Below are positions 1 to 7,784 of a stretch of DNA of 7,784 nt, piece after piece. The notes beneath the pieces were generated by a model. That model was not told where the DNA came from. It did no database searches and was given only the letters and a program-made list of their open reading frames with translations. This DNA comes from Frankiaceae bacterium (GTDB taxonomy: Bacteria; Actinomycetota; Actinomycetes; JADGOU01), in NCBI GenBank assembly GCA_017882835.1, contig JADGOU010000132.1, positions 1 to 7,784 on the forward strand, written 5' to 3'. How positions within the stretch are numbered: position 1 is the first letter of the stretch; the number at the start of each line of letters is the position of its first letter. The translations under genes were made by a program, and so were the position numbers.

Positions 1-480
1 CGTCGGCCGCAGGGCCGCTGGGCCACCGACGGCGACCTCGGCGAGCCGGGTGTGCAGCCAGTCGACGGTTGCGGTGTGCGCGGTCTCGAGCCGGTCGAGT
101 ACGTCGACCACCTCGGTGTCGCCGCTGGCCTCCGCCAGCGCCTTGGCCAGCAGGGTGCGGTCGAGCAGCTGGCGCTCGAGGGCCAGGTCGCCGAGCAGCG
201 CCTCGGAGAAGCTCTGAGTCTGGTCAAGCTGAAGCTTGGCGAACGCCGACACGCGGTCGAGTGCCGTCCCGAGTACGTCCGGGACGCCGCCCAGCCGCTG
301 AATCTGCTCGGTCAGCAGGGCGGCCCGCTCGTCGGCCTTGGCGGCGTTCTCCGCGAGCTCCCGGTTCGTCTCGTCGGACGCCGCCTGCGCGCGGCGCGCC
401 TGCGCGATTGCGGCCTCGGTGTGCGTGAGCCGCAACAAAGTAGTCAGCTCAGTGCGCAGCAGAGCGCTGGAGTCGGGCAT
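1..480 (-). CDS. Ferritin-like domain protein, N-terminal 160 residues (runs off the left edge)
   Basis: Reading leftward from an ATG at 478-480, the frame stays open for 160 codons to the window edge, so the C-terminus is missing. The start is supported by GGAGG (complement of 490-494) with a 9-base spacer. The translation is almost entirely amphipathic helix, rich in Ala, Leu, Glu and Arg, with no signal peptide or membrane segment. It begins MPDSSALLRTELTTLLRL and later contains ALLGDLALERQLLDR and an ExxH motif (ETAH, about residue 134) followed by VDWL. This pattern matches, from memory, a family annotated in actinobacteria as ferritin-like domain proteins. Ferritin-like folds often bind a di-iron centre through Glu and ExxH ligands. 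Only one clear ExxH is visible, so iron binding is inference. It is the last visible gene of the nifJ cluster, 51 bases after the reductase. A role in iron handling or protection of Fe-S enzymes would fit but is not shown. It could instead be a structural helical-bundle protein. Confidence 0.65.
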   Translation of the reverse strand, partial: MPDSSALLRTELTTLLRLTHTEAAIAQARRAQAASDETNRELAENAAKADERAALLTEQIQRLGGVPDVLGTALDRVSAFAKLQLDQTQSFSEALLGDLALERQLLDRTLLAKALAEASGDTEVVDVLDRLETAHTATVDWLHTRLAEVAVGGPAALRPT

Positions 481-531
481 GGAGTAGGGCCTCCGGGTGC
501 AGTGGATGGTTGCCGGTAATCCCCTGTGGGT

Positions 532-1596
532 TTAGACGGTAGCCTTCGCCGACTTCTTGGCAGTCGGCGCCTGGTCGGGGTTGGAGGAGTGACCCGGGAA
601 CAGCTTGAGCGAGGGGTCCACGACGCTGGCAGCGTTGTTGACAGCGGTGGCGGCCTCGCCAAACCCGACCGAGATGATGCGGACCTTGCCGGGGTACTCG
701 GTGATGTCGCCGGCCGCGAACACCCCGGGGAGGTTGGTCTCCATCTTGGTGTCCACCTCGATCTGGCGCTTGTTGTGCTTGAGTCCCCAGGTCAGGATCG
801 GGCCGAGCTGGGCGGTGAAGCCGAGGGCGGCCACGACCTGTTGGACCTCTAGCCGCTGCTTCTCCCCGGTCTTCTTCAGGGTCACCTCGACAGCCTTTAT
901 GCCGGCGTCGTCGCCATCCACCCCGGAGATCTCGGCGCTGGTGATGACGTTGACGCTGGAGGCCAGCATTTGCTGCACGGTGGCGTGGTGGGCGCGGAAC
1001 TCATCCCGGCGGTGGATAAGGCTGACCGACCGGCAGATCGGTTCCAGGGCGAGCGCCCAGTCCACCGCGCTGTCGCCGCCACCGACAATGAGCGTGTCCT
1101 GGTCGGCCAGCTCTGCCGGCTTGGGCACGAAGTAGCGCAGCCCCCTGCCCTCGTACTCCTTGCCGACTGGGGTCGGTCGCGGGGTGAAGGTGCCGATGCC
1201 GCCGGTGATGATGACGACCTTGGCCAGCACCTCGGCGCCCTTGTGGCTGGTAACGGTGATCGTGCCGTCGTCGGACCGGACCAGGGTCTCCGCCCGGTGG
1301 CCGAGGATGTAGAGCGGGTTGAACGGCGCCGCCGCCTGTACGAGGTTGTCCACCAGGTCTTGGCCCTTGATCGCCGGCAAGCCGGCCACGTCAAAGATCA
1401 TCTTTGCCGGGTACATCGCCGTGATCTGGCCGCCGGGCTCCTCCAGCGAGTCCATCATGGCGACAGACAGGCCCCGAAAACCAGCGTAGTAGGCGCAGTA
1501 CAGGCCGGTCGGCCCGGCGCCGATGATCAGCATGTCGACGACGTGCCGGTCACCGCCGGAGCCGTTCATGTCGATCGCGGTCTGGTCTGAGGTCAC
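532..1596 (-). CDS. Ferredoxin-NADP+ reductase, thioredoxin-reductase-like (YumC) type
   Basis: 354 residues, the usual size for type 2 ferredoxin-NADP+ reductases, which move electrons between reduced ferredoxin and NADP(H) through FAD in the cytoplasm. The FAD-binding GxGxxG is GAGPTG at residues 26-31, followed by GGQITAMYPAKMIFDVAG (55-72), which resembles the Bacillus YumC stretch closely. The NADPH-binding GGGDSAVDWALALEP is at 172-186 and HRRDEFRAH at 195-203. The second FAD motif, GVFAAGD, is at 291-297. True thioredoxin reductases carry a redox CxxC in the pyridine-nucleotide domain. Here that place is occupied by the GGGDSAVDW region with no cysteine pair, so thioredoxin reduction is unlikely. 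The GTG start at 1594-1596 has GGGAG six bases upstream. An in-frame ATG at codon 10 is the alternative, but it lacks as good a site. The last 20 or so residues are a Lys/Ala-rich tail. It lies 44 bases after the DHOD-like gene, presumably in one transcript with nifJ, and is the natural electron outlet for PFOR-reduced ferredoxin. Confidence 0.93.
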   Translation of the reverse strand: MTSDQTAIDMNGSGGDRHVVDMLIIGAGPTGLYCAYYAGFRGLSVAMMDSLEEPGGQITAMYPAKMIFDVAGLPAIKGQDLVDNLVQAAAPFNPLYILGHRAETLVRSDDGTITVTSHKGAEVLAKVVIITGGIGTFTPRPTPVGKEYEGRGLRYFVPKPAELADQDTLIVGGGDSAVDWALALEPICRSVSLIHRRDEFRAHHATVQQMLASSVNVITSAEISGVDGDDAGIKAVEVTLKKTGEKQRLEVQQVVAALGFTAQLGPILTWGLKHNKRQIEVDTKMETNLPGVFAAGDITEYPGKVRIISVGFGEAATAVNNAASVVDPSLKLFPGHSSNPDQAPTAKKSAKATV

Positions 1597-1640
1597 GGCC
1601 GTCTCCCGGTCATCGGTTCGCTGGTCGAGTGGCTCGCTGG

Positions 1641-2638
1641 TCAGCGTTGCGTAGCGTAGGTGGTAAGTGCCTTCATGTACTGGCTGCGCTCGAAGGCGGA
1701 CGGGTTCTCGGCGCCGCGCTGGCTGGCGCTACCGCGCAGCTGGTCCACGGACTCGTACTCCCGTTCCGTCATCCAGGCGACCAGCTCCCGCTCCAGGGCG
1801 GTGACGTGCCCGGGACCGTTGCGCAGCAAGGCCGCGGTCATCATGGCGACGTCGGCGCCGACGAGCAGCACCTTGGCCACGTCGGCGGAGGTGTGTACGC
1901 CGCTGGTAGCCGCCAGCGACGCGCGCACCTGGCCGTGCAGGATCGCGATCCAGCGCAGCGGCAGCCGGAGGTCCCGGGAGTCGCTGAGCTCGACCCGGGG
2001 CTCAACGCCGAGCGTCTCCAGGTTGAGGTCGGGCTGGTAGAAGCGGTTGAACAGCACCAACCCGTCCGCCCCCGCGCCGACCACCCGGTGGGCCATGTGC
2101 GCCATAGAGGAGAAGAACGGGCCGATCTTGACCGCCAACGGCACCCGCAGGGTCGCCCGGACCTCGGTAACGATGTCGATGCAGTCCTGCTCCACCTCGG
2201 CGCCGGTGCGGGCCGGGTCAGCTGCCACCCGGTAGATGTTGAGCTCGATCGCGTCCGCGCCGGCGTCCTCGAGCTGGCCGGCGTACCCGGTCCACCCGCC
2301 CGGTGAGCTGGCGTTGACGCTGGCGATCACCGGGACGGACAGCTTGGCTTTGGCGTCCTCGACGAGGCGCAGGTGGCCGTCCGGGCCGACGTCGTAGTCG
2401 GCGAGGTCGGGGAAGTAGTTCAGCGCCTCCGGGAAGGACTCCGCGCCGGCGTCGAGCACGCGGTCGACCTCGAGCGATGCGGCAATGATCTCTTCCTCGT
2501 ACAGCGAGGGCAGGCAGACCGCTCCGATGCCGGCCTCCTCCAGCCGCTGCAGACTGTCGATCTCTCCGGTGAGCGGTCCGCAGGAGGCAACCAGCGGGGA
2601 CCGCAGCTGCAAGCCGAGGTAGGTGGTGGTCAGGTCGG

Positions 2639-2642
<4 letters not shown>
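1641..2642 (-). CDS. Dihydroorotate dehydrogenase-like flavoprotein lacking the usual catalytic base
   Basis: 333 residues with a predicted FMN-binding TIM barrel of the class 1 dihydroorotate dehydrogenase (DHOD) superfamily. Visible landmarks are YLGLQLRSPLVASCGPLT (8-25), SVNASSPGGWTGYA (108-121), LAVKIGPFF with a likely FMN-contacting Lys172 (169-177), and a C-terminal phosphate-binding segment, SGVHTSADVAKVLLVGADVAMM (247-268). In true class 1 enzymes the segment after the fifth strand reads roughly NxSCPN, with Cys (or Ser in class 2) as catalytic base. Here it reads ELNIYRVAADP (133-143), with neither residue at that place. Pyrimidine synthesis is therefore unlikely, and the physiological substrate is unknown. 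Genes annotated as putative DHOD are known to sit beside nifJ in other bacteria. The GTG start overlaps the nifJ stop (GTGA), and GGAG lies 8 bases upstream inside nifJ, which suggests translational coupling and a linked function. Electron exchange with ferredoxin or another flavoprotein is conceivable but inferred. Confidence 0.88.
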
Positions 2643-6289
<3,647 letters not shown>

Positions 6290-6343
6290 ACAATGCCTCC
6301 GCTATAGAAGGGCAGCACGCGGGTCGGCTGCACCTTCACGCTG

Positions 6344-6373
6344 ACCGTAAGGGCCGCCCACAACCGGACCCAA
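6344..6373 (-). promoter_or_regulatory. Candidate housekeeping promoter for the nifJ cluster
   Basis: On the minus strand, TTGGGT (complement of 6368-6373) is followed after 18 bases by TACGGT (complement of 6344-6349). These fit the loose actinobacterial consensus TTGNNN and TANNNT. Transcription would begin near 6337, giving a leader of about 48 bases that contains the nifJ GGAGG at 6296-6300. The match is by eye, and in GC-rich DNA such boxes occur by chance. A second TA-rich spot (CTATAG, 6302-6307) lies too close to the ribosome binding site to serve as a -10. No operator for a known regulator is evident. Confidence 0.35.
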
Positions 6374-6455
6374 GAGAAGATGGTCCTGAATGCCCGAATG
6401 ACCTTAGCGTCCACGGACGTGGTGTACGGGCGGCGAGCCTGCCGTGACGTAGCGT

Positions 6456-6515
6456 ACCTCCGCGTCATCCTCAACAGGTCTTGGATGGAGATCATGTAGA
6501 GGAGGACGCGGAGGT
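6456..6515. repeat. Inverted repeat with 14-bp arms over the transposase-remnant leader
   Basis: ACCTCCGCGT at 6456-6465 is the exact reverse complement of ACGCGGAGGT at 6506-6515. After a 3-base bulge (6466-6468), CCTC at 6469-6472 pairs with GAGG at 6502-6505. The loop is about 29 bases (6473-6501). In RNA transcribed rightward, the 3' arm holds the GGAGG at 6510-6514 and borders the GAGGAGG at 6499-6505, so folding would hide the likely ribosome binding region of the transposase reading frame (TTG 6481 or ATG 6526). Some insertion sequences limit transposase translation this way when read through from outside, but that function here is inference. Confidence 0.6.
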
Positions 6516-6672
6516 CGACGCAACGATGGTTGCCGGTCCGGACTGGCTGCGCAAGCAGTTGGAGAAGGCGTCGCCGGGCTTACCGCGCGAGCCGGACTTG
6601 CTGCGCGAGATGGTCGCGACGTTTCGTCGCGGCGGTGGGCAACCGGCACCGGCCCGCGGACCTCAGCGCTGA
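6481..6672 (+). pseudogene. N-terminal remnant of an IS256-family transposase, frameshifted and truncated
   Basis: The frame from TTG 6481 (or ATG 6526) to TGA 6670-6672 encodes at most 63 residues. Its core reads GPDWLRKQLEKASP, then DLLREMVATF, separated by six extra residues. This is the characteristic N-terminal stretch of actinobacterial IS256-type (mutator-like) transposases, where the usual text is close to LEKASPDLLREMVxTFxxALMSAEAD and the full protein is about 400 residues. The extra six residues come from an 18-bp tandem duplication. After ATF the frame reads into an unrelated Arg/Gly/Pro-rich end. Removing one T from TTT at 6622-6624 would give ATFVAAV, which continues the family pattern, so a one-base insertion is the simplest explanation. 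Further right, the shifted frame has LSAD...PC, faintly like the family's MSAEADALCG, so the remnant may extend to about 6700. The DDE catalytic domain is absent and no activity is expected. Family assignment is from memory of the motif and rests on about 25 residues. Confidence 0.6.
6574..6609 (+). repeat. 18-bp imperfect tandem duplication inside the transposase remnant
   Basis: CCGGGCTTACCGCGCGAG (6574-6591) is followed directly by CCGGACTTGCTGCGCGAG (6592-6609), with 15 of 18 positions identical. The copies encode PGLPRE and PDLLRE. Only the second matches the usual IS256-family text, so the first is the added, now diverged copy. The length keeps the reading frame. Confidence 0.8.
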
Positions 6673-6745
6673 CTGCCTACCCTGTGCTGCGACGGGAAAG
6701 AGAGTCGCCGATGCTCGCGCGCACTGCCATGACCGGCCCGCCGTC

Positions 6746-7609
6746 GTGACCGAACCGAGCGGCCCGCCGACTGCCCGGCCCGGGCTGCCGCCCGAGCTCG
6801 ACCCGCGCCGGCGGGCGGCGCGCGCAGTCCGGGCGGCGCGGCGGCCGGCGCAAGCCCCGCCGCGGCCGGCGCAAGGGCCACAAGTGCCGCCGCAGGGGCC
6901 GCAGCGGCCGGCGAGCGCACCCCTGAGGTCGGCGCCGAACCGGCACGGCCCAAGCCGCTGGCCGCGCGCCGTGCGGGCCGCGGTCGGACTGATCGTGTTC
7001 GCCGCGGTCGCCGGCATTGCCGTCGGTCTACTCATCGCGCTGCTGGCACCGGGCGGCATCATTAAGCCCCGACCACGGTCCACGCCGGGCGTGGCGGCAC
7101 CGCGGGCACCCAGCTCCGCCGCACCGGGATCGCCGTCGCCATCGCCATCGCCATCGGTGCCCGCGGCCGGCTCGGTGCTGCCGATCGCCGCCGTCACGAT
7201 CGTCGACCGCAAGGGGGACGAAGCCGGCCGCCAGGCATCGGCGCCGCTGAGTCACGACGGCGATCCGCAGACCGCGTGGACGACCCAGAGCTACGCCACC
7301 AGCGACTTCGGTGGGCTGAAGGCCGGGGTTGGGCTGCTCATCGACCTGGGCCAACGTAGTGCGGTCGGCACGGTCCGCGCCCGGCTGACCGCGGCCGGCG
7401 CCGCGGTGGATCTGCGGGCTGCGGACGACCCCACCGCCGATCCGGAATCCCTGCCCGTGCTGGCCGCTGCACCGGCCGCGGGCACGGACGTGCTGCTCAC
7501 GCTCCCTCGCGGCACCATGGCCCGCTACGTGCTCGTCTGGTTGACCAAGTTGCCGGCGGACGGGTCTGGCTACGGGGTCGGCGTGGCGGAGCTGGGGGTG
7601 ACCTTGTAG
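6746..7609 (+). CDS. Single-pass membrane protein with proline-rich cytoplasmic tail and extracellular discoidin-like domain
   Basis: 287 residues from GTG 6746. Residues 1-78 are rich in Pro, Arg and Ala, include LPPELDPRRR (14-23), and contain four 7-residue repeats (33-60). One hydrophobic helix, about 79-101, follows a cluster of Arg, so the N-terminus should be inside. Residues 102-145 are a Pro/Ser/Ala linker with an (SP)n run. Residues 146-287 form a predicted beta domain with VTIVDRKGDE, DGDPQTAWTT, FGGLKAGVGLLIDLG and RYVLVWLTKLP. This resembles the F5/8 type C (discoidin)-like domain at the C-terminus of kinase-like proteins encoded next to murJ in Streptomyces and other actinobacteria. 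No kinase domain is present here, so it is either a short stand-alone version or a gene cut off from its 5' part. The start is uncertain: no good ribosome binding site precedes GTG 6746, although that GTG overlaps the TGA of a tiny reading frame. The frame is open further left, but that stretch overlaps the transposase remnant and looks non-native. A role in cell-envelope or peptidoglycan sensing is inference. Confidence 0.78.
   Translation: MTEPSGPPTARPGLPPELDPRRRAARAVRAARRPAQAPPRPAQGPQVPPQGPQRPASAPLRSAPNRHGPSRWPRAVRAAVGLIVFAAVAGIAVGLLIALLAPGGIIKPRPRSTPGVAAPRAPSSAAPGSPSPSPSPSVPAAGSVLPIAAVTIVDRKGDEAGRQASAPLSHDGDPQTAWTTQSYATSDFGGLKAGVGLLIDLGQRSAVGTVRARLTAAGAAVDLRAADDPTADPESLPVLAAAPAAGTDVLLTLPRGTMARYVLVWLTKLPADGSGYGVGVAELGVTL
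6842..6925 (+). repeat. Four 21-bp coding repeats (proline-rich heptads)
   Basis: Within the preceding membrane-protein gene, four consecutive 21-bp units encode RPAQAPP, RPAQGPQ, VPPQGPQ and RPASAPL. At DNA level the first two share CGGCCGGCGCAAG exactly (6842-6854 and 6863-6875), which points to tandem duplication rather than mere composition bias. The segment lies in the predicted cytoplasmic tail and is likely disordered. Proline-rich repeats of this kind may serve as a partner-binding or spacer segment, but no specific ligand motif is evident. Confidence 0.7.
7130..7153 (+). repeat. Short 6-bp repeat encoding a Ser-Pro run
   Basis: Four units, TCGCCG followed by TCGCCA three times, encode SPSPSPSP in the extracellular linker just outside the membrane. 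Such hexamer tracts gain and lose units easily by slippage without breaking the frame, so linker length may vary among strains. It has no other visible function. Confidence 0.75.
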
Positions 7610-7690
7610 GCCGGTGGGGTGTAGGCCGGTGGGGGTCTAGAAGCCGGTGGGGGTCTAGAACCCGGTGGGGGTCTAGAACTTGGGGGACCG
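7606..7690 (+). repeat. Small tandem array spanning the stop codon, with three 18-bp TCTAGA-containing units
   Basis: GTAGGCCGGTGGGG occurs at 7606-7619 and again at 7621-7634; the first copy contains the TAG stop of the membrane-protein gene. The second runs into an 18-bp unit, GCCGGTGGGGGTCTAGAA, at 7625-7642. That unit is repeated exactly at 7643-7660 and with one change at 7661-7678, and a degenerate part-copy follows to about 7690. Each full unit holds TCTAGA (7636, 7654 and 7672), which is rare in such GC-rich DNA. The units abut with no spacers. The array could be a minisatellite grown from the gene's 3' end, a cluster of protein-binding sites ahead of the next gene, or a weak transcription-ending region. 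No strong stem-loop and T-run is present. Confidence 0.85.
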
Positions 7691-7773
7691 CCGGTACGGC
7701 AAACTGTTCCAGGGCAAGTCCGGGGCGCCATCGCCACCGCGGCGGCGCAAACCTGCGTGGGCTGGAGGATCGG

Positions 7774-7784
7774 ATGGACGGGCG
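7774..7784 (+). CDS. Start of a further plus-strand gene (first three codons only)
   Basis: GGAGG at 7764-7768 stands five bases before ATG 7774, the best plus-strand start signal in the window, and the reading begins Met-Asp-Gly before the edge. With three codons nothing can be said from the protein itself. In other actinobacteria the gene carrying the discoidin-like domain near murJ is followed by an ECF sigma factor gene (sigM), so that is one guess from context only. The 83 bases between the repeat array and this site hold no other recognisable gene or clear promoter. Confidence 0.5.

Larger units (their letters stand above)
6399..6720 (+). mobile_element. Decayed left-end remnant of an IS256-family insertion sequence (approximate limits)
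   Basis: The interval contains a recognisable transposase N-terminus (6481-6672). About 60-115 bases before it is a short palindrome, CCACG-GA-CGTGG (6411-6422), followed by TGTACGG. From memory, terminal regions of actinobacterial IS256-family elements often read like a GTCCACG...GTGGTGTAC pattern, and the 80-115 bases between that point and the possible transposase starts is a normal distance. No right end, catalytic domain or target duplication is visible, so this is at most a fragment. The left limit is a guess. The right limit is where resemblance to transposase fades, before the next gene at 6746. The remnant sits about 110 bases upstream of nifJ, beyond the candidate nifJ promoter. Confidence 0.45.

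Noticed and set aside
52..519. A plus-strand frame over the left-edge gene
   Set aside because: The minus-strand frame is open to the edge, has a good ribosome binding site and a coherent helical protein; the plus-strand product is Gly/Val/Arg-rich shadow.
970..1590. A 206-codon plus-strand frame opposite the reductase
   Set aside because: It is antisense to a protein with clear FAD and NADPH motifs and has no domain signal of its own.
532..1596. Calling this gene thioredoxin reductase
   Set aside because: The CxxC redox pair is missing, and the YumC-type stretches (GGQITAMYPAKMIFDVAG, GGGDSAVDWALALEP) are present.
6580..7212. A 210-codon minus-strand frame with a Gly/Asp-rich stretch
   Set aside because: The GDGDGDGD run is just the opposite strand of the Ser-Pro hexamer repeat. 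The plus-strand frame has a proper membrane helix and a domain pattern.
7651..7663. Rho-independent terminator after the membrane-protein gene
   Set aside because: The only hairpin is GGGT/ACCC with a 5-base loop and no T-run following, too weak to call.
7606..7690. CRISPR array
   Set aside because: The repeats are 15-18 bases and directly adjoining, with no unique spacers, and no cas gene is present.

Overview
The window comes from a very GC-rich genome with strong G/C preference at third codon positions, GTG starts and GGAGG-type ribosome binding sites. Together with the protein families present, this points to an actinobacterium; I cannot name a genus.

Layout: the left four-fifths (1-6289) is one compact minus-strand gene cluster, read from right to left. 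It starts with a full-length single-chain pyruvate:ferredoxin oxidoreductase (nifJ, 2639-6289). A dihydroorotate-dehydrogenase-like flavoprotein (1641-2642) overlaps its end by 4 bases. Next, 44 bases on, is a ferredoxin-NADP+ reductase of the thioredoxin-reductase-like (YumC) type (532-1596). Last, after 51 bases, is a mostly helical, ferritin-like protein (480 to beyond the left edge). The likely logic is that PFOR oxidises pyruvate to acetyl-CoA and reduces ferredoxin, and the reductase moves those electrons to or from NADP(H). The DHOD-like protein is an orphan flavoenzyme whose usual catalytic base is absent. No ferredoxin gene is visible in the cluster.

The divergent region 6290-6745 holds a plausible nifJ promoter and the decayed 5' part of an IS256-family transposase (6481-6672 and probably a little further). 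The transposase remnant carries an 18-bp internal tandem duplication, an apparent one-base frameshift and an early stop. A 14-bp-arm inverted repeat lies over its leader.

The right part (6746-7609, plus strand) encodes a single-pass membrane protein. It has a proline-rich cytoplasmic tail built of 7-residue repeats, one transmembrane helix, a Pro/Ser linker and an extracellular discoidin-like beta domain. That domain resembles the C-terminal domain of the kinase-like proteins encoded beside murJ in other actinobacteria. Its stop codon lies inside a small tandem array (7606-7690) with three 18-bp units, each containing TCTAGA. A well-placed GGAGG and ATG at the right edge mark the start of a further plus-strand gene, of which only three codons are visible.

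The most notable points are the PFOR / DHOD-like / FNR / ferritin-like cluster, the missing catalytic residue in the DHOD-like protein, and the IS256 scar with the array to its right. No clearly new defence, CRISPR or RNA system is visible.
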